This document shows, piece by piece, positions 25,857-34,749 of a stretch of 64,000 nt of DNA. A program made the translations under genes and the position numbers. How positions within the stretch are numbered: the stretch's first letter is position 1; the number at the start of each line of letters is the position of its first letter. The DNA is from Lysinibacillus sp. FSL M8-0337 (GTDB lineage: Bacteria; Bacillota; Bacilli; Bacillales_A; Planococcaceae). The notes under the pieces are model-generated. The model searched no databases and was not told where the DNA came from. It saw only the letters and a program-made list of their open reading frames with translations. The stretch spans positions 434,001 to 498,000 of the forward strand of contig NZ_CP151996.1 in assembly GCF_038593855.1 (NCBI RefSeq). Reading direction: 5' to 3'.

Positions 25857-26687
25857 TTAAATTTCAGTTACAGTAACTGCTGGTGCACCAAATCGAGATT
25901 TAGCACCGTGCATAACTGGTCCTACATATTCATTTAACGCCCACCCATGTGCGATGGCAGCCGATACAAATTCTTTTGCTTCAATTACAGCTTCTTTGAC
26001 AGATAGTCCATTGGCAAGATTAGCTGTCACAGAAGCAGCGAATGTACAGCCTGCGCCGTGGTTAAACGTAGAAGCGACTTTTTCTGATTCTAATAAGTAG
26101 AATGTTGCGCCATCAAAAAATAAGTCTGTTGCTTTTTCAGTTGCTAATGCTTTTCCGCCTTTAATGACAACTGCTTTTGCACCTAGTTCATGAATTTTTT
26201 TGGCCGCTGTTTTCATCTCATCAATTGACTTTGGTGTACCTGTACCAGCTAATTGTCCTGCTTCAAAAAGGTTTGGTGTTGTCACGGCAGCCAGTGGTAG
26301 CAAGTGTTGAATCATAGCGTCAGTGTTGCCAGGGTTTAAAACCTCGTCATCCCCTTTGCATACCATAACAGGATCAATCACAACATTTGAAGTACCAGAT
26401 TTGGCGATCGCCTCACCAGCCATACGAATAATTTCTTCTGTTGAAAGCATCCCTGTTTTTACTGCATCAATGCCTGTTGATAATGCTGTATCAATTTGTT
26501 TTTGAAGAAGCTCTGTTGGCAATGGCGTTACATTATGTGTCCATCCATTTGGATCCATTGTCACAACTACTGTTAATGCCACCATACCGTATGTGCCATG
26601 TTCTTGGAAAGTTTTCAGGTCGGCTTGCATACCTGCGCCGCCAGATGTATCTGAACCTGCGATTGTTAAAGTTTTTTTAAGAGCCAT
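25857..26687 (-). CDS. pdxK: Pyridoxine/pyridoxal kinase (ThiD-like)
   Basis: 276 residues from ATG 26687 (GGAG nine bases upstream). Ribokinase-fold enzyme with LTIAGSDTSGGAGMQADLKTF at the N-terminus and the ATP/anion-hole motif NHGAGCTFAASVTANLA. Closest in design to B. subtilis PdxK, which is ThiD-like and phosphorylates vitamin B6 precursors. Phosphomethylpyrimidine kinase is the alternative, but no thiamine genes are near, and the ung/ywd neighbourhood matches pdxK. Confidence 0.85.
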   Translation of the reverse strand: MALKKTLTIAGSDTSGGAGMQADLKTFQEHGTYGMVALTVVVTMDPNGWTHNVTPLPTELLQKQIDTALSTGIDAVKTGMLSTEEIIRMAGEAIAKSGTSNVVIDPVMVCKGDDEVLNPGNTDAMIQHLLPLAAVTTPNLFEAGQLAGTGTPKSIDEMKTAAKKIHELGAKAVVIKGGKALATEKATDLFFDGATFYLLESEKVASTFNHGAGCTFAASVTANLANGLSVKEAVIEAKEFVSAAIAHGWALNEYVGPVMHGAKSRFGAPAVTVTEI

Positions 26688-26858
26688 GTGAAAGATCTCC
26701 TTCATGAAAGAATAGTTTAATCTACCGTTTAGTATAGTCTTAATCTGATTCTGTAAAAATAGTCAGAAATCAATATTTTTATAAGGTCAGTATTAATTGA
26801 AACTTGAATAACACGTTATTTTTTTGTACCGTTGTAAATAAAAGAAAGGGGCATTTCA

Positions 26859-27536
26859 ATGAAAGAAGTATTCCCAAATGATTGGCAAACAATACTAGCA
26901 GAAGAATTAGAAAAACCATATTATCAACGTTTACGTCAATTTGTGGCCCATGAATATTCGACACAGACCATTTATCCACCAATGCATGATGTTATGAATG
27001 CATTTTATTGCACAGCTTATCGTGATGTAAAAGTGGTAATCTTAGGACAAGATCCGTACCATGGACCGAATCAAGCGCATGGTCTAAGCTTTTCTGTAAA
27101 GCCCAATGTCCCACATCCACCAAGCTTGCGCAATATGCTACAGGAATTACAAGATGATATTGGTTGTCCAATACCACAGCATGGTACATTGACGAAATGG
27201 GCAGAGCAGGGTGTAATGCTCTTAAATACAGTGCTGACAGTAAGAGCAGGACAAGCTCACTCCCATAAGGAGCAAGGCTGGGAACAGTTTACGGATACGG
27301 TGATTGATAAACTGGCTGCACGACAAAAACCAATTATCTTTGTGCTATGGGGCAAGCCTGCGCAGCGCAAAAAGCAAATAATTCATCAGCACGCAACCCC
27401 ACATGTCATCTTAGAAGCGCCACATCCGAGTCCATTAAGTGCATATAGAGGCTTTTTTGGTAGCAAACCGTATTCACAAGTCAATGCACAACTACTGGAG
27501 TGGGGAGAACAACCGATTGATTGGTGTTTAGTATAA
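26859..27536 (+). CDS. ung: Uracil-DNA glycosylase
   Basis: 225 residues, the standard family A length. Catalytic motif [18 protein letters not shown] with Asp65 as the water-activating residue, and [18 protein letters not shown] carrying the second catalytic histidine. Removes uracil from DNA in base excision repair. AAAGGGG ribosome site upstream. Followed by three small genes, as in the ywd region of B. subtilis. Confidence 0.97.
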   Translation: MKEVFPNDWQTILAEELEKPYYQRLRQFVAHEYSTQTIYPPMHDVMNAFYCTAYRDVKVVILGQDPYHGPNQAHGLSFSVKPNVPHPPSLRNMLQELQDDIGCPIPQHGTLTKWAEQGVMLLNTVLTVRAGQAHSHKEQGWEQFTDTVIDKLAARQKPIIFVLWGKPAQRKKQIIHQHATPHVILEAPHPSPLSAYRGFFGSKPYSQVNAQLLEWGEQPIDWCLV

Positions 27537-27612
27537 AGTGGCACAAATCGTTTGCTTTATACACTAGAAAAATCATGGTACAGTTTATAATAGAAGAAAG
27601 AGGGGCACAGCG

Positions 27613-27792
27613 ATGCAGGTAAATTGTTTTAAATGTCAATATTTTAAAGTAACGTGGGACCCGCAAACACCGCGTGCTTGTGTGGCATATGGCTTTAAAA
27701 CGAAGCAAATGCCATCAGTTGTTGTTAAACAATCGTCTGGTATGAACTGCCTAAAATTCGTGCCAAAAGCAGAAGGTGAGAGAGCGCAATGA
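27613..27792 (+). CDS. Small four-cysteine protein, possible zinc ribbon, 59 aa
   Basis: ATG after AGAGGGGC; its stop overlaps the next start (ATGA arrangement around 27789-27792). Cysteines at 5, 8, 23 and 46 (CFKC then two singles) could bind zinc. RACVAYGFKTKQMPS and SSGMNCLKFVPK look conserved-type segments. Position between ung and the YwdI-like gene and translational coupling support a real gene; function unknown. Confidence 0.75.
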   Translation: MQVNCFKCQYFKVTWDPQTPRACVAYGFKTKQMPSVVVKQSSGMNCLKFVPKAEGERAQ

Positions 27793-28055
27793 TATCATAT
27801 GAAGCTGTCATACAGCAGCTTGAAAAACAATTAGCTAGTGTAAAAAATGCAACGAATGAACAGCATATACGTGAAGCACTGACAGCTATTCGTGCATTAT
27901 GCGATGTAGTGCTAGATTTACCTATAGAAACTTCCAATGTTCAGTCAAAACATCTACCGCAAATGTTAGCTACTGAACAAAAGCCGTCCAATTTATATAC
28001 AGCAAAAATCCAACATGATGATGGCGCAAATGGTGATTCAATCTTTGATTTTTAA
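27789..28055 (+). CDS. YwdI-like protein (DUF5327)
   Basis: 88 residues, overlapping the preceding small gene by four bases. Helical N-terminal half (YEAVIQQLEKQLASVKNATNEQHIREALTAIR pattern) and a disordered C-terminus ending DDGANGDSIFDF. Matches the small YwdI family found downstream of ung. Function unknown. Confidence 0.72.
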   Translation: MISYEAVIQQLEKQLASVKNATNEQHIREALTAIRALCDVVLDLPIETSNVQSKHLPQMLATEQKPSNLYTAKIQHDDGANGDSIFDF

Positions 28056-28114
28056 TTAGTGGGCAACATTAGACTAAAAAATTGAGTAGTAGAGAAAAAG
28101 GTAGGGTAAATACG

Positions 28115-28495
28115 ATGAAAAAATTTATTGTCACAGGGGCACTTCATGGCTTTTTAGCAGTGGCACTAGGTGCATTTGGTGCACATGCATTAAAAGATGT
28201 TGTAGATGAATATGGTCTTAGCATTTGGGAAACAGCTGTGCAATACCAAATGTTCCATGCTACAGGTCTGCTAGTCATCGGTCTTTTAATGAGCTCGAAA
28301 TTGCTAGGTGAGGTAAAACAATTAAAGTTAGCAGGTATTTTCTTTAATTTAGGAATTGTTTTTTTTGCAGGAAGTTTATATGTGTTAGCAGTAAGTGGCA
28401 TTAAAGTATTAGGGGCAATTACACCAATTGGTGGCGTGTTATTTTTAGCTGGTTGGGTGCTAATTATCGTTAGTGCGTTAAAACATGCAAAATGA
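28115..28495 (+). CDS. DUF423 family membrane protein (YwdK-like)
   Basis: 126 residues from ATG 28115 (AAGGTAGGG upstream). Four membrane helices with the DUF423 hallmarks GAFGAHAL and YQMFHATGLL, and a C-terminal TPIGGVLFLAGW helix. Conserved beside ung/ywdI in Bacillus. Function unknown. Confidence 0.85.
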   Translation: MKKFIVTGALHGFLAVALGAFGAHALKDVVDEYGLSIWETAVQYQMFHATGLLVIGLLMSSKLLGEVKQLKLAGIFFNLGIVFFAGSLYVLAVSGIKVLGAITPIGGVLFLAGWVLIIVSALKHAK

Positions 28496-28562
28496 GAAAT
28501 GAATTTTTCCTCACAGGTATTTGTACAAAAAAATATGTAACGAGGGTATGGCCCTAAACTTT

Positions 28563-28600
28563 AAAATAGTATGCTAGGTAAACTGGCATACTATTTTTTT
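28563..28600 (+). terminator. Rho-independent terminator
   Basis: AAAATAGTATGC ... GCATACTATTTTTTT. Confidence 0.85.
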
Positions 28601-28733
28601 ATCAATAGAACGTCTTTCCACAATAGAAATAGCATGTTGATTATATTAATTCCTATTGTTTTTGTAAGGATTTGTAGGGTACACTAGTATTACTAAAAAA
28701 AGGAACGAAAGTAGAAAGTGAGGTTAATGGTAT

Positions 28734-29912
28734 ATGGAAAAATTATTTGCGTTATTAGATGATGGCTATGAGGAAATGGTAGCAATTCGTCGTCATCTAC
28801 ATCAGTATCCGGAAATATCTTTTGAAGAAGTGGAAACACCTGCATACATAGCAGCTTTTCATAGAGCGTTAGGGCATGAAGTACGGGAACAAGTAGGCGG
28901 ACGAGGCGTTGTGGCAACGTTACGCGGTGCAAAGACAGGACAAACCGTAGCGTTACGTGCTGATTTTGATGCATTAGCTATTCAAGAAGAAAATGATGTG
29001 CCTTATAAATCATTAATCGACGGTAAAATGCATGCATGTGGACATGACGGACATACAGCCACTTTACTTGGATTGGCTAAAGCGCTTAATGCAATGAAGG
29101 ATGACCTGGTAGGTAATGTTGTGTTTATTCATCAACATGCGGAGGAAGTTGCACCAGGCGGGGCAAAGCCGATGATTGAAGATGGTTGCCTAGATGGGGT
29201 CGATGTGATCTTTGGGACACATTTATGGGCACCAACACCACTTGGGGATATTTTAGTAAGAGAGGGAGCTATAATGGCAGCCGCCGATAAAGCGGAAATT
29301 CTTATTCAAGGAAAAGGCGGCCATGGAGCAGAACCACACCATTCCATTGATGCAGTTGTACTAGCCTCTCAATTTGTTATCAATGTCCAGCAATTAGTCG
29401 CTCGACGAATTGATCCATTAAAATCAGCAGTTTTGACAATTGGACATTTTGAAGCCATTAATCCATTTAATGTTATTGCAGAACGAGTAGCATTAACGGG
29501 TACAGTACGGACATTTGAGGAACAGGTACGTACACAAATGGAACAAGAGCTTGAAGCGGTCTTAAAAGCTACTTGTTTGGCCTTCGGAGCAAGTTATGAA
29601 TATCGTTATACAAGAGGGTATCCTCCTGTCTATAATCATGCAAATGAAACCCAGTTCGTTGCCCAGCTTGCGGCAGAAATTCCAGGGGTGGAAAATGTCA
29701 TTACATGCCCGCCATTTATGATTGGTGAGGACTTTGCCTATTATCTTGAACAAGTGCCTGGTACGTTTTTCTTTACAGGTGCTAAAAAGCCCGAATGGCA
29801 AACAGCCTATCCCCACCACCACGCCCGCTTTGATTTTGATGAACGTGCAATGCTTATTGCAGCAAAAACATTAGGAAAAGCGACTTTGCAATATTTACAA
29901 GAAAATGAATAG
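28734..29912 (+). CDS. M20 family amidohydrolase
   Basis: 392 residues, typical of the M20D amidohydrolases (hippurate/IAA-amino acid/N-acyl amino acid hydrolases). Metal ligands in MHACGHDGHTA (Cys102, His104) and HQHAEEVAPGG, a dimerisation domain starting near 185 (ILIQGKGGHGAEPH), and C-terminal PFMIGEDFAYY. It hydrolyses an amide bond of an N-acyl amino acid. N-acetyl-diaminopimelate deacetylase is possible, but no dapD-type gene is adjacent. Confidence 0.85.
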   Translation: MEKLFALLDDGYEEMVAIRRHLHQYPEISFEEVETPAYIAAFHRALGHEVREQVGGRGVVATLRGAKTGQTVALRADFDALAIQEENDVPYKSLIDGKMHACGHDGHTATLLGLAKALNAMKDDLVGNVVFIHQHAEEVAPGGAKPMIEDGCLDGVDVIFGTHLWAPTPLGDILVREGAIMAAADKAEILIQGKGGHGAEPHHSIDAVVLASQFVINVQQLVARRIDPLKSAVLTIGHFEAINPFNVIAERVALTGTVRTFEEQVRTQMEQELEAVLKATCLAFGASYEYRYTRGYPPVYNHANETQFVAQLAAEIPGVENVITCPPFMIGEDFAYYLEQVPGTFFFTGAKKPEWQTAYPHHHARFDFDERAMLIAAKTLGKATLQYLQENE

Positions 29913-29951
29913 CTGCTGATAGCCGTTGTATCGGATAATAAGTGCGCAGCA

Positions 29952-29996
29952 AAAAAGTGTTAGATTGATTGTGTCAATCTAACACTTTTTCTTTTT
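29952..29996. terminator. Repeat-type bidirectional terminator, copy C
   Basis: Third copy of the identical 17-bp arms, with loop TTGTG, between the convergent M20 and gerQ genes. Confidence 0.85.
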
Positions 29997-30013
29997 TCCT
30001 TACCCCATTTCAG

Positions 30014-30349
30014 TTATGGATTTTGATTGAAATAAGACATTTCCTCATCGTATTCTGCGAAATCAAAGTAAATCATTGGGAATAAAAAACGATGATTCGA
30101 TTTGATTTCTCGTAAAATAACGTGATCCCGACCAGCTGCTTCTACAACACCTCTTACAGTCTTGGTGTTTTTCCCTTGCTCAATAGCATGTTCGAAGGAA
30201 AAGTGGAAAGTACCAGGTTTTCCTCGATTCAAACGTAAGATGTTTTCAATATACGATTCCTCACGTCCAGGTGGCCGTCCGCTTGGAAGCGTCACTGGAG
30301 GAGGCGTCATTTGTTGCTGTGTTGTCGGTGTCCAATAGTAAGGCATCAT
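30014..30349 (-). CDS. gerQ: Spore coat protein GerQ
   Basis: 111 residues from ATG 30349 (AAGG upstream). Low-complexity N-terminus (YYWTPTTQQQMTPPPVTLPS), then the conserved C-terminal domain SYIENILRLNRGKPGTFHFSFE ... DHVILRE. GerQ localises the cortex-lytic enzyme CwlJ in the coat and is crosslinked by transglutaminase in B. subtilis. Here it lies 20 bases downstream of cwlJ on the same strand, matching their shared role in dipicolinate-triggered germination. Confidence 0.92.
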   Translation of the reverse strand: MMPYYWTPTTQQQMTPPPVTLPSGRPPGREESYIENILRLNRGKPGTFHFSFEHAIEQGKNTKTVRGVVEAAGRDHVILREIKSNHRFLFPMIYFDFAEYDEEMSYFNQNP

Positions 30350-30369
30350 AAGTATCAACCTTCTTTCAT

Positions 30370-30789
30370 TTAAATTTGAGGGCAATCTTCTTCCGTTGGA
30401 GAGAAGAAGCAATGCGATTTGAACCGTCCCGTATTCCACTGTCCATACCATTGTGCAGGGCAGTTACCCTCAGGTCTGAAAAACCACAGAGAGCGAGTAG
30501 CTGGATGAAATCTTTCACCTTCAATAACCCTTTTTGCTAATCGAAGATCTTGTTCACGTGCCCGTTGATAAAAATAACTTTTTGTTGTTGCTTCAAACCC
30601 CCCTGGTCGTTGATAAACCATTTGCTCCAGTGTTCGAATATCACCAAAATCTAGACAATCTGCTCGTACACGATTGACGCCAACATTGCCGACCATCAGC
30701 ATGCCTAATTCACCTTCGCCTTCAGCTTCTGCACGCATAAGCCTTGCAAGCAAAGCTGTCTGTGCATCATTCGTCTTTATTACAGCGAT
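30370..30789 (-). CDS. cwlJ: Spore cortex-lytic cell wall hydrolase CwlJ
   Basis: About 139 residues of SleB/CwlJ-type hydrolase: ARLMRAEAEGEGELGMLMVGN with the catalytic-type Glu, SYFYQRARE, and SLWFFRPEGNCPAQW. Degrades cortex peptidoglycan in germination. The start is unusual: family members begin M-A-V, and here the aligned codon is ATC (30789), seven bases after a perfect GAGGAGG. The only in-frame alternatives are TTG 30795, almost touching that site, or ATGs at 30843/30837 without a ribosome site. Start uncertain; the gene is sure. Confidence 0.9.
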   Translation of the reverse strand: MAVIKTNDAQTALLARLMRAEAEGEGELGMLMVGNVGVNRVRADCLDFGDIRTLEQMVYQRPGGFEATTKSYFYQRAREQDLRLAKRVIEGERFHPATRSLWFFRPEGNCPAQWYGQWNTGRFKSHCFFSPTEEDCPQI

Positions 30790-31026
30790 TTTCAAACCTC
30801 CTCGCAAACAGTATATGCATGAAGGTATTGTAGACATGTTCAATTTTGATAAGAAAGAAATTCACAAATCAAAATGATGAAGCATATATTAGTAATAACG
30901 GGGGAGTCCGTCAACAAAAGGTCGTTTTCGATAGTTACTAATGAGGTAAAGATAAAATAAACATTACATTAGGGGATTATGAGAGAGAAAATTGCATGTG
31001 TATGAATACATGTGAGGTGACGAGAG

Positions 31027-31197
31027 ATGGAGAAAGGTGTTTGGGTTGGAATTTTAATAAGTGCAGTGCTCGCATTTTTGCTTGGTAATATCTATGGTCA
31101 ACCCCTCCATTGGTATCTTTTTATAATAATAATCTTGGTAGGTTTTTTCATTAATACGATTATTATAATTTTAAAAGTGAAGGATGAAGGCTCTTAA
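31027..31197 (+). CDS. Small two-helix membrane protein, 56 aa (paralogue of 31451)
   Basis: ATG with GAGGTGA upstream. Two hydrophobic helices separated by a short loop with GQPLHWYL, ending in a charged KVKDEGS tail. The pattern QP-x2-WYL-x(8)-GFF-x-TI is shared with the 60-residue protein at 31451, so the two are diverged duplicates. Function unknown. Confidence 0.65.
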   Translation: MEKGVWVGILISAVLAFLLGNIYGQPLHWYLFIIIILVGFFINTIIIILKVKDEGS

Positions 31198-31221
31198 AGC
31201 TTTACGTAATGTACCATTCAT

Positions 31222-31259
31222 AAGGTACTTCTTGTTGAATGTTCAACGAGGAGTACCTC
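31222..31259. repeat. Hairpin-forming inverted repeat between paralogues
   Basis: Arms of 18 bases with two G-T-type mismatches (AAGGTACTTCTTGTTGAA and TTCAACGAGGAGTACCTC) and a 2-base loop. No T-run follows, so a stabiliser or weak terminator. Confidence 0.6.
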
Positions 31260-31450
31260 ATTACAATTAACAAGAAGATGTATATGCTCTCCCCACTTGA
31301 ATAATGACCAAGTACAAGGGAAATAATAAATTTTTTATTATTTTTTTGCGAAAAAATGTGAAAAAACTTATGATTTGCAAGTATATTAAAAATGCATTGT
31401 GACATACTAAAGTGAAAATGATTATTGTTTTTATAAAAAGGAGTAGTACA

Positions 31451-31633
31451 ATGCGTATTTTCGGTATGTTTGTAGCCATTATCGCAAGTGCATTTATGGC
31501 TGTTGGAATTGCTGAGTATTATGATCAGCCATATGATTGGTATTTAGTATTTTTCATGATTCTTATTGGATTTTTTATTCATACCATTATTTTAATAGTA
31601 GAATCGGAATACAGTGAGGAAAATGAAGTATAA
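31451..31633 (+). CDS. Small two-helix membrane protein, 60 aa (paralogue of 31027)
   Basis: ATG 31451 with AAGGAG seven bases upstream. Hydrophobic helix (FVAIIASAFMAVGIAEY), loop DQPYDWYL, second helix (IGFFIHTIILIV) and an acidic tail. Similar to the product at 31027. Function unknown. Confidence 0.7.
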   Translation: MRIFGMFVAIIASAFMAVGIAEYYDQPYDWYLVFFMILIGFFIHTIILIVESEYSEENEV

Positions 31634-31671
31634 AAAATGCGAGCCCATTCGATATGGACTCGCGTTTTTTT
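31632..31671. terminator. Bidirectional terminator
   Basis: AAAAATGCGAGCCCAT ... ATGGACTCGCGTTTTTTT between the small membrane gene and hemQ. Confidence 0.8.
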
Positions 31672-32422
31672 ATTTAACTGATAGGAAATTAACCAATTTT
31701 TCGTTATCAAGTAGGTTACCGACGAAAAATTCACCGAACTCACCGTAACGAGCAGAAACTTCGTCAAAACGCATTTCATAAACGAGTTTTTTGAACTGTA
31801 ATACGTCATCTGCAAATAATGTAACGCCCCATTCGTGGTCATCAAAACCTACAGAACCAGTGATAATTTGTTTTACTTTACCAGCATAGCCGCGACCAAT
31901 CATACCGTGAGAACGCATTAATGACTTACGCTCGTCCATTGATAGCATATACCAGTTATCATTCCCTTGGCGACGCTTGTCCATTGGGTAGAAGCAAACA
32001 TACTTAGAACGAGGTAGTTCAGGGTATAGTCGTGCACGGACATGTGGATTTTGGTATGGGTCTTCGTTTGATTCGCCAGCTAAGTAGTTTGAAAGCTCAA
32101 CAACAGATACATAAGAATATGTAGGAATAGTAAAATCAGCAATAGCTAATTTATTAAATTCCGCTTCCAACTCTTGTAATTCATCCATTGTTTCGCGTAA
32201 TGTCATAATCATAAAGTCGGCCTTTTGACCAACAATCGCGTAGAAAGCATGTGCACCTGTTTTAGCAACATCTGCTTCATTTAACTTTTCTAAATAAGCA
32301 ATAAATTCTTCAACTGCTGCTTGACGTTCTTCTGCGGACACAAGTTTCCAAGAAGCCCAGTCAATTGAGCGGAAATCATGTAAAGCGTACCAACCGTCTA
32401 ATGTAATTGCTGCTTCATTCAT
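31670..32422 (-). CDS. hemQ: Coproheme decarboxylase HemQ
   Basis: 250 residues from ATG 32422 (AAAGGAG upstream). Chlorite-dismutase-fold protein with Tyr145 and Lys149 in [11 protein letters not shown] and the proximal histidine His172 in [15 protein letters not shown]. It converts coproheme III to heme b in the coproporphyrin-dependent pathway of Gram-positive bacteria. In B. subtilis its gene (ywfI) neighbours pta and lipL; here lipL is divergent next to it and pta is missing. Confidence 0.95.
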   Translation of the reverse strand: MNEAAITLDGWYALHDFRSIDWASWKLVSAEERQAAVEEFIAYLEKLNEADVAKTGAHAFYAIVGQKADFMIMTLRETMDELQELEAEFNKLAIADFTIPTYSYVSVVELSNYLAGESNEDPYQNPHVRARLYPELPRSKYVCFYPMDKRRQGNDNWYMLSMDERKSLMRSHGMIGRGYAGKVKQIITGSVGFDDHEWGVTLFADDVLQFKKLVYEMRFDEVSARYGEFGEFFVGNLLDNEKLVNFLSVK

Positions 32423-32585
32423 TATGCAAAGCACTCCTTTATAAGTGAAAATCATTCTTAATTTAGTTTATCATAGTTTGTACAAAATCCCTAAATTCAT
32501 GATTGATTTTCACCAATTTGACACCATCTATGGATGATGTATGCTAAAGAGAAGAGATGATGGAAATAGAGGAGCTTTAAAATAC

Positions 32586-33419
32586 ATGAACAGTAATTTA
32601 CAACAGCCCATTTGGCGTTTTTATGATCAATCTATTAGCTTGAAAAATAGCAGCCCCCTTGAATCATTTGCAACAGATGATACATTATGTCAATTGGTAG
32701 GACAGCTCGTATCACCCCCGACTATTCGTACATGGGTACATAATGCTTCGGTGGTACTTGGCATTCAAGATCATCGGTTACCTCATGTACAGCAAGGCAT
32801 GAAGTTGCTTGAGAAGCGAGGCTATCATCCCATTGTTCGCAATTCAGGTGGTCTTGCTGTTGTGTTAGATGAAGGGATACTGAATCTATCAGTTGTTTTA
32901 TCTGAACAAACAACAGCCATAGGCATTAATGATGGCTATGATGTCATGGTTGCGCTGATTAAAGCACTATTTCCTGAAGCTGCTGATAAAATCGAAGCCT
33001 ATGAAATAGTCGGCTCCTATTGCCCAGGTTCCTATGATTTAAGTATTGAAGGCAAGAAATTTGCAGGTATTTCCCAAAGACGATTACGACAAGGTGTAGC
33101 AGTGCAAATTTATTTATGTATTGAAGGAAGCGGAGCGGAGCGTGCGGCACTAATTCGTGATTTTTACGCTGAAAGTTTACAAGGAGAGGTAACGAAATTT
33201 ATGTATCCTCAAATACTACCAGATGTAATGGCTTCGTTAAGTGAATTAGTGGATGCCTCTTTGACAGTCAAAGACGTAGTAATTCGTTTACAGCAAATAC
33301 TTCATACAATGGCTGAAGAAGTTCGGTTAGAGCCATTTCACGATGAAGAATTGCCATTATATGCATTTTATTTACAACGAGTATTAGAGCGAAATGCCAA
33401 AATGCTTGCGTTGAAGTAA
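32586..33419 (+). CDS. lipL: Octanoyl-[GcvH]:protein N-octanoyltransferase LipL
   Basis: 277 residues from ATG 32586 (GAGGAG upstream). BPL/LplA fold: RNSGGLAVVLDEGILNLSVV, catalytic Cys146 in GSYCPGSYDLS, and Lys158 in GKKFAGISQRR. The Cys and missing adenylation features separate LipL from lipoate ligases. It moves octanoyl groups from GcvH to E2 subunits in lipoate assembly. Divergent from hemQ with a ~160-base promoter region. Confidence 0.92.
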   Translation: MNSNLQQPIWRFYDQSISLKNSSPLESFATDDTLCQLVGQLVSPPTIRTWVHNASVVLGIQDHRLPHVQQGMKLLEKRGYHPIVRNSGGLAVVLDEGILNLSVVLSEQTTAIGINDGYDVMVALIKALFPEAADKIEAYEIVGSYCPGSYDLSIEGKKFAGISQRRLRQGVAVQIYLCIEGSGAERAALIRDFYAESLQGEVTKFMYPQILPDVMASLSELVDASLTVKDVVIRLQQILHTMAEEVRLEPFHDEELPLYAFYLQRVLERNAKMLALK

Positions 33420-33440
33420 ATGTAATCATATTTTCTAGCA

Positions 33441-33478
33441 AAAAAAGGCGATGGTGCTAACTAAGCACATCGCCATTT
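33441..33478. terminator. Bidirectional terminator
   Basis: GGCGATGGTGC ... GCACATCGCC with T runs on both strands; overlaps the 3' end of rsfA. Confidence 0.75.
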
Positions 33479-34107
33479 TCTTTTTGATAGGTTGGACCGC
33501 TAACAACTAGATTTCCGTTTTTCTCCATTTTGAAAACAGGCGCAATACGTTCTTCCTCTTCATCTAACGTTACAAGGCGTCTAGCGCGGTTCATAATTTG
33601 TACAAACTGCTCATAGTCTTTGCGAATTGCACGGTTTTCTTCTTCTAGCAGTGCAATGGTTTTCTCTAGCTTTTTATTTTTCTCGGATGTTACGTGCACA
33701 AGTTGTCTCCATTTTGAAGACTCATTACCTATTTCACCAGAATGTTGTAAACGTAGTAAATATGCTATGACAATATCAAGAGATAGGGCAGATAAAGGAA
33801 TTGACTTGCTATCTGTATCACTATTATTTATTGTAAACATACTTGTGGAACGACGTCTTGCTGGTGCACCCAACACTCGCATTCTCTCTTTTCTTTCTTT
33901 TTTCGCTTCAGCTAGTTGCTCCTCATAAGCTTTACGAACAACAGCATTCCAACGGAAACCACATGCAGCAGCCGTACGATTTAACGCATCACCAGCTTCT
34001 TCAAAAGCATTTAATTGTGTACTTCCTTCCGTTACGTGACGAATTACTGCCTCTGCTAGCAATTCATCATTTTCTTCTAACCAAGCATCTTGTCTTACTT
34101 TACTCAT
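33457..34107 (-). CDS. rsfA: Prespore-specific regulator RsfA family
   Basis: 216 residues. N-terminal Myb/SANT-like DNA-binding segment ([21 protein letters not shown]...[15 protein letters not shown]) followed by a charged linker and a C-terminal coiled coil ([32 protein letters not shown]). RsfA (YwfN) modulates sigma-F-dependent genes in the forespore. Location beside lipL and the HD-protein gene fits the B. subtilis ywf order. AGGTGGGAGG ribosome site upstream. Confidence 0.88.
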   Translation of the reverse strand: MSKVRQDAWLEENDELLAEAVIRHVTEGSTQLNAFEEAGDALNRTAAACGFRWNAVVRKAYEEQLAEAKKERKERMRVLGAPARRRSTSMFTINNSDTDSKSIPLSALSLDIVIAYLLRLQHSGEIGNESSKWRQLVHVTSEKNKKLEKTIALLEEENRAIRKDYEQFVQIMNRARRLVTLDEEEERIAPVFKMEKNGNLVVSGPTYQKENGDVLS

Positions 34108-34339
34108 TATAAAATCCTCCCACCTTTATTTGGAATTTCTTTATTTATGTCTAGCATGACCAATCTTTTAACCTTTTATTCATCTATGTGAAAGGAATTA
34201 TGCTTGAATACAAGGGGAATAATACGATACAATACCGATTGTAGGTTTGTGCGTATGCTACATACTTAAATATGTGAAGATTATGCGGACATTAGAAAAT
34301 TTTATTGAAAAATACTATATAGAAAGGGTTGTTGACAAA

Positions 34340-34567
34340 ATGGCAAACGAATTTAAAGTTTGCGATGAATGTCAGGCCGTTAACTTAAAAACGTTAATTC
34401 CAAAATTAAAGGAAATCGATCCTGATGCAACCATCGAAATTGGCTGTCACTCTTATTGTGGCCCAGGTCGTAAAAAAACATTTACATTTGTAAATAGTCG
34501 CCCTGTTGCTGCATTAACGGAAGAAGAACTAATGGAAAAAGTTTTAGCTAAATTAAAAAATAAGTAA
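34340..34567 (+). CDS. DUF1450 family protein (YuzB-like)
   Basis: 75 residues from ATG 34340 (AGAAAGGG upstream); the open frame begins 93 bases earlier without family similarity. Cysteines in VCDEC and GCHSYCGPG suggest metal or Fe-S binding in a thioredoxin-like fold. Function unknown. Confidence 0.85.
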   Translation: MANEFKVCDECQAVNLKTLIPKLKEIDPDATIEIGCHSYCGPGRKKTFTFVNSRPVAALTEEELMEKVLAKLKNK

Positions 34568-34570
34568 TAA

Positions 34571-34606
34571 AAGACTATCTTCACACGGTTGAAGGTAGTT
34601 TTTGTT
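34571..34606 (+). terminator. Rho-independent terminator
   Basis: ACTATCTTCA ... TGAAGGTAGTTTTTG. Confidence 0.75.
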
Positions 34607-34749
34607 TGTTTTAGGAAGATAATAACCTGTATGAAGTGGAAATTACGTTTAATTAGGTTGATAGTCTCTATAATTACAGTGTAATCTCTATGCTAGTTCT
34701 ATCATGTTTGCATATAATAGAAGAAAGATGAAATGGAGGTGCTGTACAA

